Origin: Bacteroidaceae bacterium
GTDB taxonomy: Bacteria; Bacteroidota; Bacteroidia; Bacteroidales; Bacteroidaceae
Direction of reading: 5' to 3'
Length of the DNA stretch: 64,000 nt
NCBI GenBank assembly: GCA_017619335.1
Contig: JAFZSP010000085.1
Span: 1-64,000 of the forward strand
The translations under genes and the position numbers were made by a program. A model generated the notes under the pieces. That model did no database searches and was not told the DNA's origin. It saw nothing but the letters and a program-made list of their open reading frames with translations. Shown here one piece after another: positions 53,089 through 61,948 of the stretch. The stretch's first letter is position 1; each line of letters starts with the position of its first letter.

Positions 53089-53433
53089 ATGCCAAGATCA
53101 GTCAATCACGTTGCTTCACGTGCAAAAAGAAAGAGAATCCTGAAGCTCACCCGCGGCTACTTCGGTGCCCGCAAAAACGTCTGGACCGTTGCCAAGAACA
53201 CTTGGGAGAAGGGTCTGACCTACGCCTATCGCGACCGTAAGAACAAGAAGCGCAGCTTCCGCGCCCTGTGGATTCAGCGTATCAACGCTGCCGCACGCAT
53301 GGAAGGCATGAGCTACAGCCAGCTCATGGGCGCCCTGCACAAGGCTGGTGTGGAAATCAACCGCAAGGTCCTCGCCGACCTGGCCATGAACCACATGGAA
53401 GCCTTCAAGGCCATCGTCGCTAAGGTGAAGTAA
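53089..53433 (+). CDS. rplT: 50S ribosomal protein L20
   Basis: 114 residues: [39 protein letters not shown], and [20 protein letters not shown], all canonical for L20, which is needed early in 50S assembly. Last gene of the thrS operon and followed by an intrinsic terminator. Confidence 0.98.
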   Translation: MPRSVNHVASRAKRKRILKLTRGYFGARKNVWTVAKNTWEKGLTYAYRDRKNKKRSFRALWIQRINAAARMEGMSYSQLMGALHKAGVEINRKVLADLAMNHMEAFKAIVAKVK

Positions 53434-53458
53434 GTTTCAACCTCTTTTGTGACAAAGA

Positions 53459-53495
53459 AAACCCACAGCGCTGAATCAGCCTGTGGGTCTTTTCT
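53459..53495 (+). terminator. Intrinsic terminator after rplT
   Basis: ACCCACAG (53461-53468) pairs with CTGTGGGT (53481-53488), 12-base loop, followed by CTTTTCTTT. Confidence 0.88.
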
Positions 53496-53539
53496 TTATG
53501 CGTTCGTGAAACCCCAAAGGAGGGGGAGAGGCATGTGTC

Positions 53540-55291
53540 TCACGCCTCCCGCTGACGGGTTCCCATACGGGCTTCCACGACGTTGACAACGTAGTCACCC
53601 AGCTTCTCACACTCATTGACAAGATCCATGTAGATGGTGCCGACGGCATAGGTGTACTCGTGGTTGTTCACGTCGATGATGTTCTGCTGCTTCAACTGGT
53701 TGCGGTAGTTGTTGATTTCGTTTTCCGTGTTGAATGTGCGGTTGACGTCGAAGGCCTCCTTGCGACCCAGCATCAGCTTGTTCATCAGCGTGAGGGAGTT
53801 GTTGGTCAGTTCCATCATCTGATGCAGGTGGGCGTATTGAGCCTCGGTGAAGTGATCTTCCTTGCCCTGATACTTGCGGCTGATGGTGCGAGCCATGTTG
53901 TAGCAGCTGTCGCCGATGCTCTCCAACTCAGAGATTTCACGCAACATGGCACGAATCTTGGCCTTGGTCTCATCGCTGAGGTGAGCATCGCCCACCTGAT
54001 CCAGGTAGTTGGCAATCTCCAACTCCATGTTGTCTGAGATGCTCTCGTATTTCTCAATGCGTGTGAAGAGCTTGTTGAACTCGGTCTCCTGATTGGCTTT
54101 GTTCTTGCCTGTGGCTGTGGAAGAGAGCGTCAGGAGTTCACGCACCATGGAGAACATGCGTTGCATACGGTCGGAGAAGATCTCGATTTCCTTATGTGCT
54201 TCCAAGACAGAGAGTTCCGGGGTCTTCATGATGCCAGAAGTGATGAAGTGCAGGCGGAAGTCCTCTTCCTCATCCACCTTCTTAGGCTTGATGACCCAGC
54301 AGACGAACTTCTCAATCTGGGGAATGAACCAGATGAGAATCAGCGTGTTGATTACATTAAAGGAGGTGTGGAAGGCGGCCAGTACAAAGCTCAGCTTGGC
54401 GGCGTTGGCCAAGAAAACGTCGCTGGACACATTCTCCTTGACCATCGTCACATCATAGCCTACCCATCCGCACACCATATCAATGAACGGGTGAAGAATA
54501 AACAGCACCCAAACCACACCGAAGACGTTGAAAAACATGTGGGCCAAGGCGGCACGGCGGGCCTGCGTGTTGGCAGACAGGGCAGCCAGGTTGGACGTGA
54601 CTGTGGTGCCGATGTTCTCACCCATCACCAATGCGATACCCTGATAGATGGGCAGTGCACCGCTGGAGCACAAGATCATGGTAATGGCCATCACGGCTGC
54701 TGACGACTGAACAGCAAAAGTCATGATGCCGCCGAGGAGCAGGAAGACAAGTGTGGTGAAGAAGGAATTGTTGTCAAACGAAGCGAAGAAGTCCAATAAC
54801 GCCTGATTCTCACCCAAATGCATTTCGGTGCCAGTGGCTCGAAGGGTGCCCAGACCGAGCAACAGGAAGGATATGCCAAACAGGAAGTCACCTATGTAAC
54901 GGTGTTTCTTCAGATAGATGAGAATAATGCCCAGGAAGAACGCCGGATAGACGGCACTGGTGATGTCAAATGACATACCTGCCGACATAATCCATGCCGT
55001 CAGTGTGGTTCCGATGTTGGCCCCCATAATCACAGAAATGGCTTGGGCCAGGGTCAGCAGGCCTGCATTCACGAAGGACACTGTCATCACTGTCGTGGCA
55101 GTGGAAGACTGCACGGCGGCGGTGACGAACATACCCGTCAAGGAACCCGTGAAACGGTTGGTGGTCATAGCGCCCAAGACGTGGCGCAACTGAGGTCCGG
55201 CCATCTTCTGTAGCGCTTCACTCATGGTCTTCATACCGAACATGAGAAGAGCCAGGGAGCCGAGAAGTTTGAAAAAAATCCAGATTGACAT
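53540..55291 (-). CDS. Na/Pi-cotransporter family protein with PhoU-like domain
   Basis: 583 residues from ATG 55291 (MSIWIFFKLLGSLALLMFGM); the frame is open 26 residues further but that part covers the promoter. About eight membrane segments in two Na_Pi_cotrans repeats, with the repeated QSSTATTVMTVSFVNAG and QSSAAVMAITMI motifs, and TGMFVTAAV. The C-terminal 200 residues form a PhoU-like helical bundle (LREISELESIGDSCYNMART). Such proteins import phosphate with sodium. It has a well-spaced promoter, divergent from ssb, and converges on the rplT terminator. Confidence 0.92.
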   Translation of the reverse strand: MSIWIFFKLLGSLALLMFGMKTMSEALQKMAGPQLRHVLGAMTTNRFTGSLTGMFVTAAVQSSTATTVMTVSFVNAGLLTLAQAISVIMGANIGTTLTAWIMSAGMSFDITSAVYPAFFLGIILIYLKKHRYIGDFLFGISFLLLGLGTLRATGTEMHLGENQALLDFFASFDNNSFFTTLVFLLLGGIMTFAVQSSAAVMAITMILCSSGALPIYQGIALVMGENIGTTVTSNLAALSANTQARRAALAHMFFNVFGVVWVLFILHPFIDMVCGWVGYDVTMVKENVSSDVFLANAAKLSFVLAAFHTSFNVINTLILIWFIPQIEKFVCWVIKPKKVDEEEDFRLHFITSGIMKTPELSVLEAHKEIEIFSDRMQRMFSMVRELLTLSSTATGKNKANQETEFNKLFTRIEKYESISDNMELEIANYLDQVGDAHLSDETKAKIRAMLREISELESIGDSCYNMARTISRKYQGKEDHFTEAQYAHLHQMMELTNNSLTLMNKLMLGRKEAFDVNRTFNTENEINNYRNQLKQQNIIDVNNHEYTYAVGTIYMDLVNECEKLGDYVVNVVEARMGTRQREA

Positions 55292-55338
55292 TGGGTATGG
55301 AGTTTGAAGTTTAGAGTCTTTTTGGTAAAAATTCCGTG

Positions 55339-55369
55339 CAAAAATACGGAAAAAAAGGGCTTCTCCCAA
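55339..55369 (-). promoter_or_regulatory. Promoter for the Na/Pi transporter gene
   Basis: On the minus strand TTG (55369-55367), 20-bp spacer, TATTTTTG (55346-55339). Confidence 0.75.
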
Positions 55370-55451
55370 ATAAAAACGCCATATTTAGTATTTATAAGGT
55401 CAAAATAAAGAAAAAATGCCTTCAGATGGTAGTTATTTCACAGAAAAAGCG

Positions 55452-55459
55452 TACCTTTG
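55452..55459 (+). promoter_or_regulatory. -7 promoter element (TACCTTTG) for ssb-gldE
   Basis: TACCTTTG 28 bases before the ssb ATG at 55488; no clear TTG at -33. Confidence 0.7.
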
Positions 55460-55487
55460 CAGAACTTTATTCAATAGACAGACGTAT

Positions 55488-55847
55488 ATGGCAACCATCA
55501 ATAAGGTAATTCTATTAGGTTACGTAGGCAAGGAACCCGAAGTGCGGTATGTGGACCAAGGCAAGGCCGTGGCCCAGGTGAGGCTGGCTACCAGCGAACC
55601 AGGCTATACCCTGCAGAATGGAACGCAGGTGCCCGAGCGCACAGAATGGCACACGGTGATTGTTTGGAGGCAGTTGGCGGAGTTTGTTGAGAAATATGTC
55701 CACACGGGTGACTTCATCTATGTGGAAGGCAAGATTCAGACCCGTTCCTACGAGGATAAGCAGGGTATTACCCGCTACGTTACTGAAATCTGGGGAGACG
55801 AATTAAAGCTGGTTGCATCAAAGAAAGACACGCAGAACAATGGATGA
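55488..55847 (+). CDS. ssb: Single-stranded DNA-binding protein lacking the acidic tip
   Basis: 119 residues from ATG 55488 (MATINKVILLGYVGKEPEVR); earlier in-frame codons overlap the promoter. The OB fold is complete: RYVDQGKAVAQVRLATSE, TEWHTVIVWRQLAEFVEKYV, GDFIYVEGKIQTRSYEDKQG. SSB coats single-stranded DNA in replication and repair. The protein ends SKKDTQNNG, without the C-terminal DDxPF tip that usually recruits partner proteins, so it may be a second, specialised SSB. The stop overlaps the gldE start by 8 bp. Confidence 0.92.
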   Translation: MATINKVILLGYVGKEPEVRYVDQGKAVAQVRLATSEPGYTLQNGTQVPERTEWHTVIVWRQLAEFVEKYVHTGDFIYVEGKIQTRSYEDKQGITRYVTEIWGDELKLVASKKDTQNNG

Positions 55848-57171
55848 CTATCTCGCGCCCTTGGCGGGCTTGTTTAGTGGAATCACCTTATTGACACCTT
55901 CCTTCGGAGCTTATATAGCGCTGGCATTAGGGCTGTTACTGCTCTTCTGCTCGGCCTTCGTCAGTGGTAGCGAAATAGCTTTCTTCTCCCTCTCTCCTTC
56001 AGATCTGAACGAACTGGAGGAGCGCCGCACCACCACCGACCGCCGCATTCTGCAGCTCTTGGAAGACTCCGAGCGGCTGTTGGCCACCATCTTGTGCAGC
56101 AACAACTTCGTGAACGTGGCCATCATCATGCTGCTGACCTATTTCTTCCATCAGACCATCGATTTCGGAGGGAACACCGCGCTGGAGTTTATCATGATGA
56201 CGGTGGTGCTGACTTTCCTGCTGTTGCTCTTCGGGGAAATCATGCCTAAGATAGCTGTCGCCCAGCGCCCGTTGGCGATGACGCGGCTGTGTGCACCGGT
56301 CTATGGCGTGCTGGTGAAACTGTGGTGGCCTGTCAGTTCCCTGCTGATGAAGTCCGGCAAAATCACCAACATGCTGAATCAGACGCCACAACAGTTGTCT
56401 GTGGACGACCTGGAGCAGGCACTGGAACTGACCGATAAAAAGGATATTGCCGATGAGCAGCAGATGTTGAAAGGCATCATCCGTTTCGGCGGAGAGATGG
56501 CACGTGAGGTGATGACACCTCGAGTGGATATGGTGGATCTGGACGTGAAAACGCCTTTTCCCGAGGTCATTCAGTGCATCGTGGAGAACAATTACAGCCG
56601 AATCCCCGTCTATGCAGGTTCCGAAGACCACATCACCGGCATCCTGTATATCAAGGACTTGTTGCCCCACCTGAACAAACCGGCCACCTTCCGCTGGCAG
56701 ACGCTGGTGCGCCCTGCCACCTTTGTGCCGGAGACCAAGATGATTGACGACCTCCTGCGCGACTTCCAGGCACAGAAGGTACACATTGCCATCGTCGTGG
56801 ACGAGTTTGGAGGCACCAGCGGACTGGTGACCATGGAAGATATTATCGAGGAAATCGTGGGCGAGATCAATGATGAATATGACGAGGAGGAGCGCCCCTA
56901 CACGCGTCTGAACCAGAACACCTACGTCTTTGAGGCCAAGACCTTGCTCTCTGACTTCCGCAAAATCATGCAGTTGGACGATGATGCCTTTGACGATGTA
57001 GCTGCTGATGCCGACACGCTGGCCGGTCTGCTCTTGGAAATCAAGGGCGAGTTCCCCCAGGAACATGAGCGCATGCAATACGGGCGATTCACCTTTGAGG
57101 TCATGGAGATGGATGAGCGCCGCATCGTGAAGATAAAGGTCATCATTGGCAAAGAAACCGAGAAGGAGTGA
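55840..57171 (+). CDS. gldE: GldE-like CNNM/CorC-family membrane protein
   Basis: 443 residues, ATG 55840, which lies within the end of ssb. DUF21 membrane domain with the start SGSEIAFFSLSPSDLNELEE (about 45-65), two CBS domains (TPRVDMVDLDVKTPFPEVIQ, AIVVDEFGGTSGLVTMED) and CorC_HlyC domain at the end. The ssb-gldE pair next to mutY and HU is the usual Bacteroidota order, where gldE was named for gliding motility; in non-gliding members its job is not established. Distinct from the CorC-like paralogue at 6.5 kb. Confidence 0.88.
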   Translation: MDDYLAPLAGLFSGITLLTPSFGAYIALALGLLLLFCSAFVSGSEIAFFSLSPSDLNELEERRTTTDRRILQLLEDSERLLATILCSNNFVNVAIIMLLTYFFHQTIDFGGNTALEFIMMTVVLTFLLLLFGEIMPKIAVAQRPLAMTRLCAPVYGVLVKLWWPVSSLLMKSGKITNMLNQTPQQLSVDDLEQALELTDKKDIADEQQMLKGIIRFGGEMAREVMTPRVDMVDLDVKTPFPEVIQCIVENNYSRIPVYAGSEDHITGILYIKDLLPHLNKPATFRWQTLVRPATFVPETKMIDDLLRDFQAQKVHIAIVVDEFGGTSGLVTMEDIIEEIVGEINDEYDEEERPYTRLNQNTYVFEAKTLLSDFRKIMQLDDDAFDDVAADADTLAGLLLEIKGEFPQEHERMQYGRFTFEVMEMDERRIVKIKVIIGKETEKE

Positions 57172-57245
57172 GCGGAGCGTAGGGGAGGAGGCACGTTCGC
57201 CTCTCGCGCGCGTACCTTAATTATATAATATATGGTTTTGAGGAT

Positions 57246-58244
57246 TTATGCTTTTGAGACTTCCTCAAGCATGATTTCTATGAGGCGGGGCTTGCCGTAA
57301 TCGTCCAGCGCATCTTCCTTTACCCAAATGTAATCAGCAGGCAGCGCAGGGCGCGTCTCTGTCTCCAAGAGGTAGAAGTCTGCCAAGAGGATGCGGTGTG
57401 TCAGCACATGTTTCACTTCTTTACGTAGCAGCACTGGTGAGTAGCCTTCCATCTGCCAGTCGTCCAGGTTCACAGGTTCCCACAGTCCCTGCCAGATGTC
57501 CCCTGCCGGGCGGCGATGAATGGCCACTTCACCATGACATCGCAGATAGACATAGCCCATCCGGCGCGTCTTCACTGCCGTCTTGCGCAACTTCACGGGC
57601 AGCGTTTCCACCCGTCCTTCGCGCAAGGCTGTGCATGTTTCTGCCAAGGGGCACTGCATACAATGTGGCGACTGCGGGGTACACTGCAGTGCGCCGAAAT
57701 CCATCATCGCCTGGTTGAATGTGCCGGGCTGGTCGGCAGGCAGCAGTTCATTGGCCAGCGCCGTGAACGTTTGCTTGCCTGCACTGGAATTGATAGGGGT
57801 GTCTATACCGAAGTATCTTGCCATCACTCGGAACCCATTTCCATCAACAGCGGCTGCCGGCAGACCGAAAGCCATGCTCCCAACAGCCGCGGCTGTGTAA
57901 TCTCCCACGCCTTTCAGCCGCCGCAGTCCCTCGATCGTCTGGGGAAAACCACCCAACTCCACAATCTGACGGGCTGCCGTGTGAAGATTCCGGGCCCGGC
58001 TATAGTAACCCAAGCCCTGCCAGAGGAGCAGCACCTCGTCCTCACTGGCGGCAGCCAAGTCTTCCACGCGAGGGAAACGTTGCATGAACCTGTGCCAATA
58101 ATCACGACCCTGTTCCACCCGTGTCTGTTGCAAAATTATCTCACTCAACCAGATGCCGTAAGCATCACGGATTCCCCTCCATGGAAGGTCACGTGAATGA
58201 GACGCGTACCAGTCCATTAAAGTGCTTATAAATGACGTTTTCAT
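57246..58244 (-). CDS. mutY: A/G-specific adenine glycosylase
   Basis: 332 residues, from ATG 58244 (MKTSFISTLMDWYASHSRDL), 4 bases after the -7 element, so nearly leaderless. MutY removes adenine opposite 8-oxoguanine. The helix-hairpin-helix region (LKGVGDYTAAAVGSMAFG) and the catalytic Asp in AAVDGNGFRV are present, as are the [4Fe-4S] cysteines in CTPQSPHCMQCPLAETC (C-x6-C-x2-C-x5-C) and a C-terminal Nudix-like domain (HRRPAGDIWQGLWEPV). Divergent from the HU gene. Confidence 0.95.
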   Translation of the reverse strand: MKTSFISTLMDWYASHSRDLPWRGIRDAYGIWLSEIILQQTRVEQGRDYWHRFMQRFPRVEDLAAASEDEVLLLWQGLGYYSRARNLHTAARQIVELGGFPQTIEGLRRLKGVGDYTAAAVGSMAFGLPAAAVDGNGFRVMARYFGIDTPINSSAGKQTFTALANELLPADQPGTFNQAMMDFGALQCTPQSPHCMQCPLAETCTALREGRVETLPVKLRKTAVKTRRMGYVYLRCHGEVAIHRRPAGDIWQGLWEPVNLDDWQMEGYSPVLLRKEVKHVLTHRILLADFYLLETETRPALPADYIWVKEDALDDYGKPRLIEIMLEEVSKA

Positions 58245-58248
58245 GGTG

Positions 58249-58256
58249 CAAAGGTA
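58249..58256 (-). promoter_or_regulatory. -7 promoter element (TACCTTTG) for mutY
   Basis: TACCTTTG on the minus strand followed by CACC and then the mutY ATG. A leader of essentially zero length is implied. Confidence 0.75.
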
Positions 58257-58350
58257 GCGATTTTTGGCCAGATTTGGCACAAAAAGACGAAAGAATCCAT
58301 TTTTTCTTCAAAAAAACGTGAAAAGATTTTCATAACTGCTTGAAAGTTGC

Positions 58351-58358
58351 TACATTTG
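58351..58358 (+). promoter_or_regulatory. -7 promoter element (TACATTTG) for the HU gene
   Basis: TACATTTG 55 bases before the ATG at 58414; no TTG at -33 spacing. Confidence 0.6.
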
Positions 58359-58413
58359 CAGGCCAAAAAAGAGATATTACTACAATTTTAACCCAAAAAT
58401 AACATTTATAACA

Positions 58414-58692
58414 ATGACAAAAGCTGAAATCGTTACCGGTATTTCCAAGGAAACCGGCGTTGACAAAACAACCGCACTCACTGTAGTGGAATCATTCATG
58501 GAACAAGTGAAGGCAGCCCTTGCTGCTGACGAGAATGTCTATCTCCGTGGCTTCGGAAGCTTCATCCTGAAGACCCGCGCTCAGAAGACCGCTCGCAACA
58601 TCACTCAGAACACCACTATGATTATTCCCGAGCACAAGATCCCGGCTTTCAAGCCCGCAAAGTGCTTCTTCACCGCCGTTAAGGGAGAATAA
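58414..58692 (+). CDS. hup: HU-family DNA-binding protein
   Basis: 92 residues: MTKAEIVTGISKETGVDKTT, then VYLRGFGSFILKTRAQKTAR and PEHKIPAFKPAK, the canonical HU/IHF beta-arm with the Pro that kinks DNA. HU shapes the nucleoid. The order mutY, HU, rng in this stretch is typical of the phylum. A small basic ORF follows 46 bp downstream and may share the transcript. Confidence 0.95.
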   Translation: MTKAEIVTGISKETGVDKTTALTVVESFMEQVKAALAADENVYLRGFGSFILKTRAQKTARNITQNTTMIIPEHKIPAFKPAKCFFTAVKGE

Positions 58693-58738
58693 TCTTTTCA
58701 GTGAACCGCATTTTATTAACCCATAATCCGAAGTAATT

Positions 58739-58828
58739 ATGCCCAGCGGAAAAAAGAAAAAAAGACACAAGATGTCAACTCACAAGCGTAAGAAGAGACT
58801 GAGAAAGAACAGACATAAGAGCAAGTAA
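58739..58828 (+). CDS. 29-residue basic protein (COX24/AURKAIP1-like ribosomal type)
   Basis: ATG 58739 to TAA 58828. The peptide starts MPSGKKKKRHKMSTHKRKKR and ends LRKNRHKSK; about 60 percent Lys, Arg or His. I recall short proteins of this kind between HU and rng in Bacteroidota, related to the COX24/AURKAIP1 domain of mitochondrial small-subunit proteins and probably ribosome-bound. Too short for ordinary gene calling. A stem AGAGCAAG/CTTGCTCT brackets its stop codon (58818-58847). Confidence 0.75.
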   Translation: MPSGKKKKRHKMSTHKRKKRLRKNRHKSK

Positions 58829-58887
58829 ACCTTTTTTCTTGCTCTGTCTGACTCTCTCTGCCTTTCTGGCTTAGTGAGTCACAACGA

Positions 58888-58941
58888 GGAACAAACAAGC
58901 AGTCCACCTATCTATCAGGGACTTTGTTTGTTCCTTGTTTT
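58888..58941 (+). terminator. Intrinsic terminator after the HU/small basic protein genes
   Basis: GGAACAAAC ... AGTCC pairs with GGACT ... GTTTGTTCC with a 13-base loop; followed by TTGTTTT. Confidence 0.8.
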
Positions 58942-59003
58942 AAAAAAGAAACGAACTACCCCCATCATCCGATTCAAACACACGTAACACCTAACGTTCA
59001 TCT

Positions 59004-60578
59004 ATGACCTGTGAAGTAATTGTAGATGTACAGCCCAAGAAAATTGCCATCGCCCTGACAGAGGACAAGAGACTTGTCGAGTATCAGGAAGAAGAACAGT
59101 CGGCAAGTTTCAATGTGGGCAACATCTATTATGCCAAAGTGCGAAAGCTCATGCCGGGCTTGAACGCATGCTTCGTCAATGTGGGTCATGAGCGTGACGC
59201 CTTTCTTCATTATCTGGATCTGGGACCGCAGTTCAATTCATTTGCCAAGTACCTCAAACAAGTAGGAAGTGACAAGAAACATGTCTTCTCCATGGAGAAG
59301 GCATCCATCCAACCCGAACTGCCCAAGGACGGCAGCGTACAAAACACCCTCCAGCTCGGACAGGAACTCCTCGTACAGATTGTAAAAGAGCCCATCTCCA
59401 CCAAGGGACCGCGCCTCACCTGTGAAATCACTTTCCCAGGACGTTTCCTCGTGCTCGTGCCTTTCACAGACAAGGTCAGCGTGTCTTCCAAAATCAAGTC
59501 CAGCGCAGAGCGAGCACGCCTTAAACAGCTCATACAGAGCATCAAACCCAAGAACTTCGGCGTCATCGTGCGCACGGTGGCCGAGGGCAAGAGCGTTCGC
59601 GAACTGGACCAGGAACTCATGATTCTCCTCAAACGATGGGACGAAGCCATACGCAAGGCACATGCTGCCAGCGACCTGCCAACCCTCTGTTACGAAGAGA
59701 CCAGCCGAACGGTGGCCCTCCTGCGTGACCTCTTCAATCCCACCTACGAGAACATCTACATCAACGACCCGCGCATATACGACGAAGTAAAGGATTACGT
59801 CAAGCTCATCGCACCGGAGATGCAGGAAATTGTCAAATTGTACAAGGGTAAATTGCCCATCTTTGACAATTTCGACGTCACCCGTCAAATCAAGACATCC
59901 TTCGGCAAGACCGTCAGTTACAAGCACGGTGCCTACCTCATCATCGAACACACAGAGGCATTGCACGTCGTTGACGTCAATAGCGGAAACCGCGCTAAAA
60001 ATCCAGACGGACAAGAGGCCAATGCACTGGAAGTCAATCTCGGAGCTGCCGATGAACTCGCCCGTCAGCTGCGACTCCGCGATATGGGAGGAATCATCGT
60101 TGTGGATTTCATAGATATGGCTCTCGCAGAAGACCGCCAGAAGCTCTATGAACGCATGTGTGAGAACATGAAACGTGATCGCGCTCGCCACAACATCCTA
60201 CCACTGAGCAAGTTCGGTCTCATGCAAATCACCCGCCAGCGCGTGCGGCCTGTGATGGAAGTGCATGTGGACGAGACCTGTCCCACCTGCATGGGAAAAG
60301 GAACCATCAAGTCCAGCTTCCTCTTCACCGATGTGCTGGAGCAGAAAATTGACCAGCTTGTCAACCAATTGAAGATTCGCTCATTCGTCCTTTATGTGCA
60401 TCCCTACGTGGCTGCCTACATCAACCAAGGCCTCATCTCACTGAAGCTGAGGTGGCAAATGAAATACGGTCTCGGCGTACGTATCATACCCAACCAGCGC
60501 CTTGCCTTCCTCCAATACGAGTTCTACACTCCCAACGGTGAAGAAATCGACATGAAATCCGAGGAAGACATGAAGTAA
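59004..60578 (+). CDS. rng: Ribonuclease E/G family protein
   Basis: 524 residues. RNase G processes rRNA and initiates mRNA decay. N-terminal S1-like domain (GNIYYAKVRKLMPGLNACFV, about 38-130), then the catalytic DNase-I-like region with HVVDVNSGNRAKNPDGQEAN (Asp near 322) and GGIIVVDFIDMA (Asp near 369), and the zinc-link CPTCMGKG (about 424-431) that joins the dimer. The C-terminal degradosome scaffold of RNase E is absent, so RNase G type. A terminator follows the stop by 8 bases. Confidence 0.96.
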   Translation: MTCEVIVDVQPKKIAIALTEDKRLVEYQEEEQSASFNVGNIYYAKVRKLMPGLNACFVNVGHERDAFLHYLDLGPQFNSFAKYLKQVGSDKKHVFSMEKASIQPELPKDGSVQNTLQLGQELLVQIVKEPISTKGPRLTCEITFPGRFLVLVPFTDKVSVSSKIKSSAERARLKQLIQSIKPKNFGVIVRTVAEGKSVRELDQELMILLKRWDEAIRKAHAASDLPTLCYEETSRTVALLRDLFNPTYENIYINDPRIYDEVKDYVKLIAPEMQEIVKLYKGKLPIFDNFDVTRQIKTSFGKTVSYKHGAYLIIEHTEALHVVDVNSGNRAKNPDGQEANALEVNLGAADELARQLRLRDMGGIIVVDFIDMALAEDRQKLYERMCENMKRDRARHNILPLSKFGLMQITRQRVRPVMEVHVDETCPTCMGKGTIKSSFLFTDVLEQKIDQLVNQLKIRSFVLYVHPYVAAYINQGLISLKLRWQMKYGLGVRIIPNQRLAFLQYEFYTPNGEEIDMKSEEDMK

Positions 60579-60585
60579 AACACTT

Positions 60586-60624
60586 AAAAGAGGCTGCAAC
60601 ACTTGACTTGCAGCCTCTTTTTTT
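60586..60624 (+). terminator. Intrinsic terminator after rng
   Basis: AAGAGGCTGCAA pairs perfectly with TTGCAGCCTCTT (8-base loop) and is followed by TTTTT. Confidence 0.9.
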
Positions 60625-60654
60625 ACCTTCTTGCAAACGTTTTCCGTGAAAAAT

Positions 60655-60685
60655 TTGGTCATATCAGCAGAAAGCATTACCTTTG
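60655..60685 (+). promoter_or_regulatory. Promoter for tRNA-Pro
   Basis: TTG (60655-60657), 20-bp spacer, TACCTTTG (60678-60685); about 43 bases before the tRNA. Confidence 0.8.
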
Positions 60686-60728
60686 CACCCGATTTCCAGC
60701 GACAACCCTCTTTCACCGAGCAATCTCC

Positions 60729-60801
60729 CGGGGTGTAGCGCAGTTGGTAGCGTTCCTGGTTTGGGACCAGGCGGTCGCCCGTTCGAGTCGGGTCGCCCCG
60801 A
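60729..60801 (+). tRNA. tRNA-Pro (anticodon UGG)
   Basis: A 73-base cloverleaf: acceptor CGGGGTG/CGCCCCG, D arm GCGC...GCGT, anticodon arm CCTGG-TTTGGGA-CCAGG with TGG as anticodon, and T arm GCCCG-TTCGAGT-CGGGT. CCA is not encoded. It has its own promoter, between rng and the convergent threonine-aldolase-like gene. Confidence 0.95.
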
Positions 60802-60847
60802 CCTCCATCTGTTGTTGGAAAGAGAACAGAGGCTGGCAATCTGTCTT

Positions 60848-61942
60848 TCAGACGGTTGTCAGTTTCTGTTCTTGGTATGCTATTTCGTTTTCTGTTGTGG
60901 CCCAGCTGGTTACGAAGCGGCAGGCGGTGTGTGATGCATCCACGGGACACCACACCTCAAAGCCGAAGTGACGACGCAGGCGCTCCAGGTCTTCATTGGG
61001 GATGATATAGAACTGCTGGTTGGTGGGAGAGTCGATAAAGGGCTGACAACCTAATAGTTCCACAAATAACCGGCGCAGACGCATGGCTAAGGAGACCGCC
61101 TGACTGCCGATGGTGTGATAGAGGGAGGTGACGCCCACGGGTTGGAAGAGGGCTTCGAATTGCACGCCCACCACTCGGCTCTTGGCCAGCAGTGCGCCGT
61201 GACGTTTGATGCGGCTGAGCATGTGGGACGGGGCATCGCCTCGGGGAAAGACTACGGCTTCTCCGCAGAGCGCACCGCATTTCGTGCCGCCAATATAAAA
61301 GATGTCTGCCAGTCGTGACAGCAGTGGCAGGGTCACGTCTGTGCTGGCAGCCAAGCCGTAGGCCAGTCGGGCACCATCCACATAGAGCAGCAGGCCGTAT
61401 TGCTGACAGACCTCATGCAGTGCCGTCAGTTCATCGGCAGTGTAGAGCGTTCCGAGTTCTGTGGGAAAGGTGATATAAATCATTCCCGGACGTACCATGT
61501 GTTCTGCGGTCTCATCGGCGAAATAGGCTTGGAGCCATGCTTGCAAGTCGTTGACATTCAGCTTCCCTTCATGGGATGGCAGGGCGATGACTTTGTGTCC
61601 AGTGAACTCGACAGCACCTGCTTCATGGACGTTGATATGAGCCGTGTCGGGGCACAACACACCTTCAAATGGTTGAAGTGCGCAGTCGATAATGGTGGCG
61701 TTGGTTTGTGTGCCGCCTGCCAAGAACCAGATTTGTGCCTCGGGTGCTTCACATGCTTCGCGGATGAGCTCGCGGGCGTGTTCACTGAAACGGTCGTCGC
61801 CGTAACTCTGCGTACGTTCGTCGTTGGTCGCGATGAGATGACGGAGCACCGCTTCGTGGGCGCCGTTATTGTAATCGCTCTCCAAGTGACAGATGGTCTC
61901 TCCGCCTGCGGGGATGTTATTGTTTTTCACTGCTTCATTCAT
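60848..61942 (-). CDS. Low-specificity threonine-aldolase-like PLP enzyme
   Basis: 364 residues, fold-type I beta-eliminating-lyase family. The PLP Lys is in YIGGTKCGALCGEAV (about Lys222); SDYNNGAHEAVLRHLIATND at the start, AGGTQTNATIIDCAL and LLLYVDGARLAYGLA match threonine aldolases that cleave L-threonine to glycine and acetaldehyde, though substrate range varies. Last gene of the minus-strand run after the SpoU gene (6-bp gap), ending about 46 bp from the tRNA. Confidence 0.88.
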   Translation of the reverse strand: MNEAVKNNNIPAGGETICHLESDYNNGAHEAVLRHLIATNDERTQSYGDDRFSEHARELIREACEAPEAQIWFLAGGTQTNATIIDCALQPFEGVLCPDTAHINVHEAGAVEFTGHKVIALPSHEGKLNVNDLQAWLQAYFADETAEHMVRPGMIYITFPTELGTLYTADELTALHEVCQQYGLLLYVDGARLAYGLAASTDVTLPLLSRLADIFYIGGTKCGALCGEAVVFPRGDAPSHMLSRIKRHGALLAKSRVVGVQFEALFQPVGVTSLYHTIGSQAVSLAMRLRRLFVELLGCQPFIDSPTNQQFYIIPNEDLERLRRHFGFEVWCPVDASHTACRFVTSWATTENEIAYQEQKLTTV

Positions 61943-61948
61943 TGTAAT

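Noticed and set aside
57188..57203. A short hairpin (GAGGC/GCCTC) after gldE as terminator
   Set aside because: Five-base stem without a following T-run; too weak to call.
57818..58196. Plus-strand open frames opposite mutY
   Set aside because: They lie wholly inside mutY, which has complete catalytic and Fe-S motifs.
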